Shown: positions 23,407-31,335 of the stretch, one piece after another | Layout of the letters: each line of letters starts with the position of its first letter | Position numbering within the stretch: position 1 is the stretch's first letter | Assembly (NCBI GenBank): GCA_903910555.1 | Contig: CAIVZZ010000013.1 | Coordinates: 124,001 to 188,000 of the forward strand | Origin: an uncultured Gemmatimonadota bacterium | GTDB lineage: Bacteria; Gemmatimonadota; Gemmatimonadetes; Gemmatimonadales; Gemmatimonadaceae | Direction of reading: 5' to 3' | Length of the DNA stretch: 64,000 bases | Program-made: the position numbers and the translations under genes | Notes under the pieces: generated by a model | What the model saw: only the letters and a program-made list of their open reading frames with translations | The model's database searches: none | Told to the model about the DNA's origin: nothing

Positions 23407-24837
23407 CTACGGTTCGGGAACCACCGGAAGTGTGTACACCTTCTTCAGCGCTTCCTGATACTCACCAAAGAGCGCGTGGATCCCTTCGAATTCTTTCTTG
23501 ACGGCGACACGGTAATCCGGATGAGTCGCGAAATCGAATAGCAGCGATGCCATTGCCTGCGCGTCGACCACGAAACCCTTGTGGCCAACATCGGTGAGCG
23601 CGTCGGCGAGCATCTCGTAGGTGTGATTCGGGTTGTTCGACGTTTGCGCGTCGAACCCGACTCCCGGCATCGCGCTGGCGACCATGCCTGTCTCCTCAAA
23701 TCCCGCGGCCTTGCTCGGCTCGGCGAGCACATTCGTCGCGCCGAATTTTTTGAGATAGGCAAATGCAACTTCGGAGAGCGTCGCCTCGGACACGCCGTCG
23801 CGCATCTCGCCGTAGTGGTCGATTTTCACTTTTGTGCCGGTGCCGAGGGCTGCGGCGCGCGCGGCGTCGTCGATCATTTTGGTGAGCTGGTCGAGATAGA
23901 CCGCGTCGGGATAGCGAATGTAGAAGTCTGCGACGGCGTGATCGGGCACGACGTTCGGCGCCGCTCCGCCCTCCGGGATGATTCCCTGCACCCGTGATTC
24001 CGGCCGGATGTTGCTGCGCAATCCGTCAATGTTATCGAACAAGTGAATCGCGGCGGTGAGCGCGTTGCGCCCGTTCCACGCCGTCATCTGATGCGCCGGC
24101 GCGCCGCTGAAGGTGTACTTGGTGCCGTTGATGTTGAGACAGCAGCTGCCGAATCCTGCCGCGGCGCGCGACGTGGCCGCGCTCGAGTGCGAGCGGACAA
24201 TGATGTCGGCGTCCTTGAATACGCCCGCCTTGAACATTTGAACTTTTGCCGCCGGCGGCATCATCTCTTCGCCCGGCGTGCCGTACATGATGACGCTGCC
24301 CGGGAGATGATTCTTCGATAGGTATTCCGCCATCGCGATTCCGGCCGCCATGCCGATCGGGCCTTGCGTGGAATGCTGGTCGCCGTGGAAGGCGCCCTTC
24401 GTTCCGCGCAGCGCATCGTATTCGAGAATGATTCCGAGGTTGGGGCCGCCGTTGTTCTTATTGTAGCGCGCGATGAAAGCCGTCTTGAGGCCGGCGACGC
24501 CCATCTCGACGGTGAAGTCGTGCGCCTTGAGATAGTCGGTGAGTTTCTTGATTGACTCGTATTCGACGAAACCGATTTCAGGATGCTTGGTGATATCGTC
24601 GCCCATCGCGAGGAGCTCTTTGTCCATGAGCTCTTTGGCGCGCGCTGCGACCTGATCGCGCGCGGGATTTGGCGCGGTAAGCTTGGTGACCCATCCCGGA
24701 ACGTCGAGCGACTGCTCGAGCGTTCCCATTTTTCTGAGGACGTCTTTGGCGGCCTCGCGCTCGGTTGGTGTTTCCTGGGCGGCCGCTGACGCCGCGGCTG
24801 CGATGGACATGACGGCTGCAATTGCGAACGAGCGCAT
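23407..24837 (-). CDS. Exported M20 family amidohydrolase (AbgB-like)
   Basis: The 476-residue protein has a signal peptide (MRSFAIAAVMSIAAAASAAAQ), then the M20D fold: ILEYDALRG, PGEEMMP with the catalytic Glu pair, a His in VRSHSSAA and a terminal His in NPNHTYEML. The first metal block is HGDQH (residues 151-155) where relatives such as AbgB have HACGH, so the usual Cys ligand is Asp. Relatives cleave acyl- or aminoacyl-amide bonds, for example p-aminobenzoyl-glutamate; the substrate here is unknown. The start at 24837 begins the signal peptide; longer readings run into the divergent gene. Confidence 0.85.
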   Translation of the reverse strand: MRSFAIAAVMSIAAAASAAAQETPTEREAAKDVLRKMGTLEQSLDVPGWVTKLTAPNPARDQVAARAKELMDKELLAMGDDITKHPEIGFVEYESIKKLTDYLKAHDFTVEMGVAGLKTAFIARYNKNNGGPNLGIILEYDALRGTKGAFHGDQHSTQGPIGMAAGIAMAEYLSKNHLPGSVIMYGTPGEEMMPPAAKVQMFKAGVFKDADIIVRSHSSAATSRAAAGFGSCCLNINGTKYTFSGAPAHQMTAWNGRNALTAAIHLFDNIDGLRSNIRPESRVQGIIPEGGAAPNVVPDHAVADFYIRYPDAVYLDQLTKMIDDAARAAALGTGTKVKIDHYGEMRDGVSEATLSEVAFAYLKKFGATNVLAEPSKAAGFEETGMVASAMPGVGFDAQTSNNPNHTYEMLADALTDVGHKGFVVDAQAMASLLFDFATHPDYRVAVKKEFEGIHALFGEYQEALKKVYTLPVVPEP

Positions 24838-24895
24838 GAAGAACGACCGTGGTAGGGGAATCCCAAAATCTGGCTGACGGCGTGTATTATTGGCA

Positions 24896-25885
24896 ATGTT
24901 TCCCGGCCTCGCGCTCGTGATTGCGGTGTCCGCGGTGGCGTGGGGCGCCGAGTTGGTGCTGACCGCCATCGTGGGCCATCCGACGCTCGAAGCCATCGTA
25001 CTCGCGATTTTGATCGGCGCGGTGGTGCGAACTTTCTGGGCGCCGCCCGCCCGGTTCGCGCCCGGGATCGCGTTCGCGGCGGGGATGCTGCTCGAGATTG
25101 CGATCGTGCTGCTCGGATTTGGCGCTGATCTTCAGCAGTTCATTCGCGCGGGGCTGCCGCTGGTGGCGTCGATTGTCGGCGTGGTGATCGCAGCGATTGC
25201 GACGGGCGTCGCAATCGGCCGTGCGCTTGGCCTCACGCCCGTGCATGCGCTGCTGGTGGCATGCGGCAACGCGATCTGCGGCAACTCGGCGATCGCCGCG
25301 ATCGCACCTGTCGTCGGCGCAAAGAAAGAAGAAGTCGCTTCAGCGATCGCGTACACCGCGGTGCTCGGCGTAGTGGTGATTCTTGGCTTGCCCTATTTGG
25401 CGCCGCTGTTTGGACTGAATGACTATCAGTACGGAATTCTTGCCGGACTGACCGTGTACGCGGTGCCGCAGGTGATCGCGGCGGCGTATCCGGTGAGCAT
25501 TCTCGCCGGTCAGACTGCGACGCTGGTGAAGCTGGTACGCGTCCTGATGCTTGGGCCGCTAGTGGTGGTGCTTTCGCTCTGGAGTCGGCGCAAAGGCGCA
25601 GGACGCACGGCCGAAGCGGGATTCGGACAGCTCGTGCCCTGGTTCGTGATTGGATTCGTCATTGCCGGCGCGCTGCGCTCTGCCGGCGCGGTGAACGTTC
25701 CATTTGCTGATTTTGCGCGTGATTCTGCGCGAGTGCTCACCGTGCTCGCGATGGCTGCGCTCGGCTTGAACGTCGATATTCAGGCGATTCGCAAAGTTGG
25801 TGCGAAGGTCGCGCTCACGGTTACCGGATCACTTGCCGTGATGGTCACGATTGCATTGGCGATCGTGAAGTGGCTGCCGCGCTAA
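24896..25885 (+). CDS. YeiH family putative sulfate exporter (UPF0324)
   Basis: The 329-residue protein has about ten membrane helices and the family blocks LLGFGADL, GNAICGNSAIAAIAPVV (with the CGNSAI motif) and GLAVYAVPQVIAAA-like GLTVYAVPQVIAAAYPVS. ATG at 24896 is used; TTG at 24890 is in the same frame. TATTAT at 24885-24890 stands 5 bases before the ATG, so the transcript may be leaderless. It is divergent from the amidohydrolase gene, with a 58-base gap. Its last 57 bases overlap the opposite-strand ParE-like gene. Confidence 0.82.
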   Translation: MFPGLALVIAVSAVAWGAELVLTAIVGHPTLEAIVLAILIGAVVRTFWAPPARFAPGIAFAAGMLLEIAIVLLGFGADLQQFIRAGLPLVASIVGVVIAAIATGVAIGRALGLTPVHALLVACGNAICGNSAIAAIAPVVGAKKEEVASAIAYTAVLGVVVILGLPYLAPLFGLNDYQYGILAGLTVYAVPQVIAAAYPVSILAGQTATLVKLVRVLMLGPLVVVLSLWSRRKGAGRTAEAGFGQLVPWFVIGFVIAGALRSAGAVNVPFADFARDSARVLTVLAMAALGLNVDIQAIRKVGAKVALTVTGSLAVMVTIALAIVKWLPR

Positions 25886-26170
25886 TCGGATTGTGAGAAT
25901 CACGACCTGATCCTCGTCGACCCTGTAGATCACGCGGCACGGCTCGATCAGGATTTCGCCAACTCGAACGCGGCGATCCAACTCCCGGACGCCGTGTCCG
26001 CGCAACGAGCGGCGAGCGAGGCCAGCGACGAGCGCGAGCAGGCGCTGCGTCCAGCGCCACGCGGTGCCGCGATTTTGCAGGCGAATGCGTTCAATGAACC
26101 GCGCGGCCTGAGCCTCTGCGATCGGAGACCAAACAACTTCCCGGGCAGACTTATCGACCGTGGATAGCAC
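25829..26170 (-). CDS. ParE/RelE-family type II toxin
   Basis: The roughly 113-residue basic protein matches the ParE toxin pattern: VVWSPIAEAQAARFIERI, an Arg-rich middle, then RVRVGEILIEPCRVIYRVDEDQVVILTI near the end. The start is taken as GTG at 26170 (VLSTVDKSAR), which overlaps the antitoxin 3' end by 20 bases; no ATG is available nearby. Toxins of this fold poison gyrase (ParE) or cleave mRNA on the ribosome (RelE); which applies is not readable. The 3' end overlaps the YeiH gene by 57 bases. Confidence 0.78.
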   Translation of the reverse strand: MLSTVDKSAREVVWSPIAEAQAARFIERIRLQNRGTAWRWTQRLLALVAGLARRSLRGHGVRELDRRVRVGEILIEPCRVIYRVDEDQVVILTIRLARQPLHDRQCNRDHHGK

Positions 26171-26414
26171 GCAGGCGCGTCTCCACTGACGTTTGCGCCG
26201 AAAGAGTTCGCGCGGCTGCCGTGTCCTCGGCGTCGCGCACGTCACGCAGAATGGCGAACTCCTCAACGAGCGCATTGTACGCGTCGACGCCTATCACGAC
26301 CGCCGCGGCGCGCCCGTGCTGCGTGAGAATCATCGGCTGATTCGTCGCCCGGATTCGCGCGACCATCCTCGCCGCATTCGCCCTGAACTCGGTCATCGGG
26401 CACACATCAGGCAC
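26151..26414 (-). CDS. Phd/YefM-family antitoxin
   Basis: The Phd/YefM DNA-binding domain reads MTEFRANAARMVARIRATNQP, then MILTQHGRAAAVVIGVDAYNAL, followed by a toxin-binding tail. The start is unsure. An ATG at 26519 would add 35 codons, but those codons contain the four-site GTAC operator (26452-26493), so a GTG at 26414 or 26405, or the ATG at 26396, is more likely; GTG 26414 is used here. The antitoxin should neutralise the ParE-like toxin and repress its own operon. Confidence 0.82.
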   Translation of the reverse strand: MPDVCPMTEFRANAARMVARIRATNQPMILTQHGRAAAVVIGVDAYNALVEEFAILRDVRDAEDTAAARTLSAQTSVETRLRAIHGR

Positions 26415-26451
26415 GAGTCGGCCTACTGTCTCCGCCGCGGCCTCTACGATT

Positions 26452-26493
26452 TGTACGTCAGAACGTACGTTTTTCTGTACAAAATTCGGTACA
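26452..26493. promoter_or_regulatory. Four-copy GTAC operator array with 12-bp period
   Basis: GTAC cores lie at 26453, 26465, 26477 and 26489, exactly 12 bases apart. Flanked cores are TGTACG, CGTACG, TGTACA and GGTACA. The E. coli yefM-yoeB operator has two TGTACA-core palindromes with 12-bp centre spacing; this locus has the same geometry with four cores, directly upstream of the predicted antitoxin start. Confidence 0.8.
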
Positions 26494-26688
26494 GAGAGAA
26501 AAGCTGGGGGAAACGACATAGGGGCTCGCGGGCTAGCGGGGTGACAGGACGACGCGGATAACGACGATAACGCGTGCGAACCCGAAAACCGCCATCGTTA
26601 CACCGCATACAAAATCAAAACGACGCGGCCTCCTCCAATACGACGCCGGTGGTGTCAGCTTCGCAGCGGCGGCAGCGCCAGGAGATCA

Positions 26689-27054
26689 CTAACCTTTTCG
26701 ATAGCTCGCGCGCCAAACCCACCAGATCAACACCGGCTGAAGCGGCAGGCGCAGCCAGAGGGCGGCCTGCGCAACGAACGGCGCGCCCGCATCAATCGAC
26801 TGCCGCAACATCTCGACGTTCGCCGGGAAAACGGCAATCAACAGCGCGATCAAGCCGATTCCCGCCGCGCGCCGCGTTTGAGGCAACAGCACTCCGATGC
26901 CGCCAAGCAGCTCGGCCACACCGCTGAGTTGCACGATGAGATGCGCGTTCGGAAGCCACGCCGGCACAATGTGCTCGTACGAACCGGGAATCACGAAATG
27001 CATCGCGCCCGCGAATACGAAGAACAATCCGAGGATGACCGTCGAGACTTTCAT
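26689..27054 (-). CDS. DoxX-like small membrane protein
   Basis: The 121-residue protein has four membrane helices (near residues 4-20, 39-61, 67-85 and 100-115). The layout VILGLFFVFAGAMHF, then LVQLSGVAELLGGIGVLLPQTRRAAGIGLIALLIAVFPAN is typical of the DoxX/MauE-like quinone-associated family. The ATG at 27054 is divergent from and only 16 bases from the esterase start at 27071. Function unknown. Confidence 0.7.
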   Translation of the reverse strand: MKVSTVILGLFFVFAGAMHFVIPGSYEHIVPAWLPNAHLIVQLSGVAELLGGIGVLLPQTRRAAGIGLIALLIAVFPANVEMLRQSIDAGAPFVAQAALWLRLPLQPVLIWWVWRASYRKG

Positions 27055-27064
27055 GTCGTATAAT
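27035..27064 (+). promoter_or_regulatory. Promoter for a probably leaderless esterase mRNA
   Basis: A perfect TATAAT at 27059-27064 is followed by six bases and then the ATG at 27071, the expected transcription start. ATGACC at 27035-27040 is a 4/6 match to the -35 consensus with an 18-base spacer. The -35 lies inside the 5' end of the divergent DoxX-like gene. Confidence 0.6.
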
Positions 27065-27070
27065 TGCACC

Positions 27071-27937
27071 ATGTCACGCCTCGCGACGATTTCATTGATC
27101 CTCGGCCTCGCGCATTTGGCCGCACCGGTCGCCGCCGACGCGCAAATTCGCGTCGAGCACGACATCAAGTACACCTCTGGCGCGGCATACGCCGACAACA
27201 AAGACAAACTCGACGTCTTTATACCGCAGGGCGCAAAGAACGCGCCCGTGATCATCTCGCTCTACGGCGGCGCGCTAACGGCCGGCGACAAATCCGAGCA
27301 GCCGTACGTCGGCGAGCGACTTGCGGAAGCCGGGAACGTGACGGTTCTTATCAACTACAGACTCTCGCCGACTGTCGCGCACCCCGCGCACGTGCAAGAC
27401 GCGGCGCTGGCCGTTGCGTGGGTAAGAAAGAACATCGCGAAGTACGGCGGCGACCCGAACAAGATCGTGCTCACGGGCCACTCCGCCGGAGGCTATCTCA
27501 TCGCACTGTTGCTGCTCGACCCGCGCTACCTCGCGGCAGTCGGGATGAAGCCGTCGGACATTCGCGGCGCGGCGCCGGTGAGCGGCTTCTACTATGTCGA
27601 AGGAACGGGAGTCGGACCGGACCGGCCGAAATACATCTGGGGTGCCGATCCAAAGGCGTGGCCCGCTGCGTCGCCGGCGTCATACGTCCGCGCGGACCTG
27701 CCGCCGATACTGCTCCTCTACGCCGACGGAGACGATGCGTGGCGGCGCCAGCAGAACGTCGATTTCGCCGCCGCACTCCGCGCGGCGGGCGACAAGAATA
27801 TCGAAACCCACATGATACCGGGCCGCTCACATCTCACCGTCTGGTACACGATGGAGCACGGCCAGGACGAAACGTCGCGCGCGATCGAAGACTTCGCGAC
27901 GAGAGTCCTCAGCTCAGGATCTTCCTCAAGAAAGTAA
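27071..27937 (+). CDS. Exported alpha/beta hydrolase (HSL/kynurenine formamidase-like esterase)
   Basis: The 288-residue protein has a signal peptide (MSRLATISLILGLAHLAAPVAADAQ). It has ISLYGGALTAGDK at the oxyanion position (HGG is YGG here), the nucleophile elbow GHSAGGYLIA, Asp in LLYADGDD and His in GRSHLT. It should hydrolyse a small carboxylic ester or amide in the periplasm. The last 29 bases overlap the 3' end of the opposite-strand dienelactone hydrolase gene. The upstream ATG codons of a longer frame are ignored because the signal peptide begins at 27071. Confidence 0.84.
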   Translation: MSRLATISLILGLAHLAAPVAADAQIRVEHDIKYTSGAAYADNKDKLDVFIPQGAKNAPVIISLYGGALTAGDKSEQPYVGERLAEAGNVTVLINYRLSPTVAHPAHVQDAALAVAWVRKNIAKYGGDPNKIVLTGHSAGGYLIALLLLDPRYLAAVGMKPSDIRGAAPVSGFYYVEGTGVGPDRPKYIWGADPKAWPAASPASYVRADLPPILLLYADGDDAWRRQQNVDFAAALRAAGDKNIETHMIPGRSHLTVWYTMEHGQDETSRAIEDFATRVLSSGSSSRK

Positions 27938-28589
27938 GCGTCCTCGAAAACGCGAGCGAGGCCGCGGCCGCATCGTAAACCGTCGGCCGCGTGTCGTTGA
28001 AGAAGGCGTGATCGGCATCGTACTCGAACACGTCGAAACTTCCACCGCTCGCCTTCACGCCTTCTGCCAGCGCGTGCACTGACTCGAGCGGCACGCCCTT
28101 GTCGCGAGTCGCGAAGTGCCCGAGCACCGGCACCTTAACTCGCGCCGGCACGATCTCGACCTTCGGATGGATGCCGTAGAAATCCACCGCAGCATCGATC
28201 ACGTCCGGGTGCTCCTGCGCCGCGAACAGCGCGAGCTGCCCGCCCATACAAAATCCAAGCGTGGCGACGCGCTTCGGTTTCACCGACCCGTTCGCGCGCA
28301 AATATTCCGCCGCGCCGCGCATGTCCTTCCCCGCCTGCTCGATGTTCAGCGCCATCAAGAGTTTTCCCGCCTGATCAGGGCTCGTCGTACGCTCGCCGTG
28401 ATACAAATCCGGCGCGAGTGCGACAAATCCCTCGGCCGCAAATCGATCAGCAAGTGTCTTGATGTGATCAACGAGTCCCCACCACTCCTGAATCACGATC
28501 AATCCAGGACCGGTGCCCTTTGGCGGGAGCGAGAGATATCCCTCGCACGTGTGACCATTTGCCGGGAACTGCACCATGGATCCGCTCAC
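27909..28589 (-). CDS. Dienelactone hydrolase family protein
   Basis: The 226-residue cytoplasmic alpha/beta hydrolase has the Cys nucleophile elbow GFCMGGQLALF, an acid Glu in VIQEWWGL and the terminal His in DADHAFFND. This is the Cys-His-Asp triad of dienelactone hydrolases. It overlaps the DAACS transporter gene by 4 bases (ATGA at 28589) and the esterase gene tail to tail by 29 bases. The natural substrate is unknown. Confidence 0.9.
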   Translation of the reverse strand: MSGSMVQFPANGHTCEGYLSLPPKGTGPGLIVIQEWWGLVDHIKTLADRFAAEGFVALAPDLYHGERTTSPDQAGKLLMALNIEQAGKDMRGAAEYLRANGSVKPKRVATLGFCMGGQLALFAAQEHPDVIDAAVDFYGIHPKVEIVPARVKVPVLGHFATRDKGVPLESVHALAEGVKASGGSFDVFEYDADHAFFNDTRPTVYDAAAASLAFSRTLTFLRKILS

Positions 28590-29827
28590 GCCGCTACCTC
28601 ACCGATTTTATCGGGGAACTCGCCTTCCCACCGCGCCATCACGGCAGTCGCCAGGCAGTTCCCCAGAAGATTCACAACAGTGCGCGCCATGTCGAGCAGC
28701 GCGTCTACACCGAGCAGCACCGCCACGACCTGGAGCGGCAGGCCAAACATCGTCAGCGCACCGGACAGAATCACCAGCGCCGCGCGCGGCACCGCTGCCA
28801 CCCCTTTCGACGTGAGCATGAGCGTCAGCATCATCACCAGCTGCTGACTGATCGGCATGTTGATGCCGGCAGCCTGCGCCGCGAACACGCTGGCCACGGC
28901 GAGATACAAAGTCGATCCGGCGAGGTTGAACGAATACCCCGTCGGCAATACGAACGCGATGATGCGCTTGGGAAGTCCGAACTCCTCGAGCCGCTCCATC
29001 GCCAACGGAAGCGCGGCCTCACCCGAGGCGGTGGAAAACGCGATCAGCGCCGGCTCTTTCACGGCACCCCAAAACTTCCGCACGGGAATCCGCGAGAGAA
29101 TCGCAATCGGCAGATACACGAGCAGCACGCACACAATGCACGCGCCATACAGCGTTCCGACAAGCACCGCGAGATTGCGCAGCACGGACAGCCCGCTCGA
29201 ACTCACGGTCATCGCGATCGCCGCACCAATACCAAATGGCGCAAATCCCATCACGAGCGCCGTGAACTTGAACATCACCTCGGTCAACGATTCGCAGAAA
29301 TCGAGCATCACCTGCTTCGGCCTGCCCTGCACTCGCGCGAGCGCAACGGCAAACAAGATCGCAAAAAACACGACCTGCAAAACCTGATTCGTCGCCGCAG
29401 ACTCAAAAAAGCTCTGCGGCACCGTGTGCTCCACCACGCTCGTGAAGCTCACTTCGGTCTTGGCAAACTCGGCGCCCTTGTCGGCGGTCGCCGCCGCGAG
29501 GCTCACGCCCACCCCCGGCTTCACGAGATTCACCGCGACCAATCCGATCACGAGTGCGATCGTCGTCACGACCTCGAAATAAATGATCGATCGAAACGCC
29601 AAGCGCCCGACACGCTTCATGTCGTCGCCATGCCCGGCGATTCCCACCACCAATGTGCCGAAAATCAGCGGCACGATCAGCGACTTGATCATCCGGAGAA
29701 ACACGGACGAAACGGCCTTCTCGGCGATCGCCAGCGCAGGATACTGCGCGGCGGGGAAGAAATACCCGAGCGCGATGCCCACGATCATGGAAATCGCGAT
29801 CCACTGGGTCGAACTGATCTTCTTCAT
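28586..29827 (-). CDS. Dicarboxylate/amino acid:cation symporter (DAACS, GltP/DctA type)
   Basis: The 413-residue membrane protein has the DAACS blocks: MIKSLIVPLIFGTLVVGIAGHGD; SSSGLSVLRN; the HP1 serine-rich AFSTASGEAALPLAMERLEEFGLP; LPTGYSFNLAGSTLYLAVASVFAAQA; and LTSKGVAAVPRAALVILSG. These bind substrate and Na+ or H+. It imports glutamate, aspartate or C4-dicarboxylates. It overlaps the APC permease by 4 bases, and DLH by 4 bases. Specificity is not readable. Confidence 0.93.
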   Translation of the reverse strand: MKKISSTQWIAISMIVGIALGYFFPAAQYPALAIAEKAVSSVFLRMIKSLIVPLIFGTLVVGIAGHGDDMKRVGRLAFRSIIYFEVVTTIALVIGLVAVNLVKPGVGVSLAAATADKGAEFAKTEVSFTSVVEHTVPQSFFESAATNQVLQVVFFAILFAVALARVQGRPKQVMLDFCESLTEVMFKFTALVMGFAPFGIGAAIAMTVSSSGLSVLRNLAVLVGTLYGACIVCVLLVYLPIAILSRIPVRKFWGAVKEPALIAFSTASGEAALPLAMERLEEFGLPKRIIAFVLPTGYSFNLAGSTLYLAVASVFAAQAAGINMPISQQLVMMLTLMLTSKGVAAVPRAALVILSGALTMFGLPLQVVAVLLGVDALLDMARTVVNLLGNCLATAVMARWEGEFPDKIGEVAA

Positions 29828-31323
29828 CGCTGTGAAGTCCCGTTACGCAGCGTCGAATTCTTGTAACCGTAGGTGAAATAGAGCGCGAGGCCGATCACGA
29901 GCCACACGCCGAACCGCAGCCACGCCGTGCCGGGCAGGCCAAACATCGTGTACACACACGCGAGCGCGCCTCCGATGCAAACCGGCCACGCAAACGGCAC
30001 GCGGAACGGACGTACACGATCGGGATCGGTGTGTCGCAAGACGAGTACGCCAATGCAAACGAGCACGAACGCAAACAACGTCCCGATGTTCGTGAGATCG
30101 TACGTCTCGCCCGCATCGCCGATCAACGCCCACGTCGCAACAAAAACACCGGTGATAATGGTCGTGATATGCGGCGTGCGGTACTTGGGGTGAATCTTCG
30201 CTGCAAAGCGCGGAAGCAAACCGTCGCGCGCCATTGCCATGAAAATGCGCGGCTGGCCATACTGGAACACGAGCAGCACGGCGCTCATTGAAATAATCGC
30301 GCCAAGCGAAATGAACCAACTGAACCGCTGAAGACCGGCCTGATCAAACGCCGCAGCGAGGGGATCGTTCGCGAGCAGTTTCTGGTAGGGCACGATGCCG
30401 GTCGCCACTGCGCCGACGATGACGTAGATCACCGTACACACCGCCAAGCCGATCATGATCCCGCGCGGCATCGTCCGCTGCGGATCCTTCGCCTCTTCAG
30501 CCGCAGTCGAAATCGAGTCGAAGCCGATGTAAGCGAAAAACGCGATCGCGGCGCCCTGGTGAATACCCTTCCACCCGTTCGGCGCGAACGGATGATAGTT
30601 CGCCATGTTGATGTGCTGGCCGCCAATGATCACGAACACGGCGAGCACGAGCAACTTCACGCCGACCATCACATTGTTGACCCGCGCGCTCTCGCGGACG
30701 CCGATCACCAGCAGCCAGGTAATCAGCCCGACGATCACGAACGACGGCACGTTGATCAGGATGGGAATTCCGAGCAGATGCGGTGCTGTTTGCATCAACG
30801 GCTTCAACTCCGAACCGGGTGCGGCGAGCAGCACTTCGCGGTACCCGTGTACCATCCACGGAGGTATCGTGATGCCGAATCCGCTGAGCAGCGACACGAA
30901 ATAACCGCTCCACGCGATCGCGACCGCAACGTTGCCGACCGCGTACTCGAGAATCAAATCCCAGCCGATGATCCATGCGACAATCTCGCCGAGCGTCGCG
31001 TACGAATACGCGTAAGCGCTGCCGGCCTGCGGGATCATCGAGGCGAGTTCGGAATAACAGAGCGCCGCGAGTGCGCAGACTCCGCCGAGCAGCACAAACG
31101 AAATGATCAGCGCCGGCCCGGCGCCGACACGCACGAAGTGGATGCCGTCCGGCCCTAGCTCGCCCGCAGCCGCCTGACCCAGGGTGGAAAAAATACCGGC
31201 GCCAATTACGGCGCCGATACTGAGCATCACAAGATCCTTAACGCCGAGCTCGCGGCGCAGACCGGTCCCCTCGCTCTCGGCCATCAACTCAGCAATGGGT
31301 TTCCGGCCGAAGAGCTTTCTCAT
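29824..31323 (-). CDS. APC superfamily amino acid permease (CAT type)
   Basis: The 499-residue protein has about 12-14 membrane helices. LSIGAVIGAGIFSTLGQ is the unwound helix-1 substrate motif, with YSELASMIPQAGSAYAYSYATLGE and FFAYIGFDSISTAAEEAKDPQRTMPRGI typical of cationic amino acid transporters. It is coupled to the DAACS gene by a 4-base overlap. The substrate is probably an amino acid; which one is not readable. Confidence 0.92.
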   Translation of the reverse strand: MRKLFGRKPIAELMAESEGTGLRRELGVKDLVMLSIGAVIGAGIFSTLGQAAAGELGPDGIHFVRVGAGPALIISFVLLGGVCALAALCYSELASMIPQAGSAYAYSYATLGEIVAWIIGWDLILEYAVGNVAVAIAWSGYFVSLLSGFGITIPPWMVHGYREVLLAAPGSELKPLMQTAPHLLGIPILINVPSFVIVGLITWLLVIGVRESARVNNVMVGVKLLVLAVFVIIGGQHINMANYHPFAPNGWKGIHQGAAIAFFAYIGFDSISTAAEEAKDPQRTMPRGIMIGLAVCTVIYVIVGAVATGIVPYQKLLANDPLAAAFDQAGLQRFSWFISLGAIISMSAVLLVFQYGQPRIFMAMARDGLLPRFAAKIHPKYRTPHITTIITGVFVATWALIGDAGETYDLTNIGTLFAFVLVCIGVLVLRHTDPDRVRPFRVPFAWPVCIGGALACVYTMFGLPGTAWLRFGVWLVIGLALYFTYGYKNSTLRNGTSQR

Positions 31324-31335
31324 GAGGGTCGTCTC

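Noticed and set aside
26520-26688. Possible gene between the antitoxin and the DoxX-like gene
   Set aside because: Only low-quality plus-strand frames occur, without a ribosome binding site or motif; I see nothing firm there.
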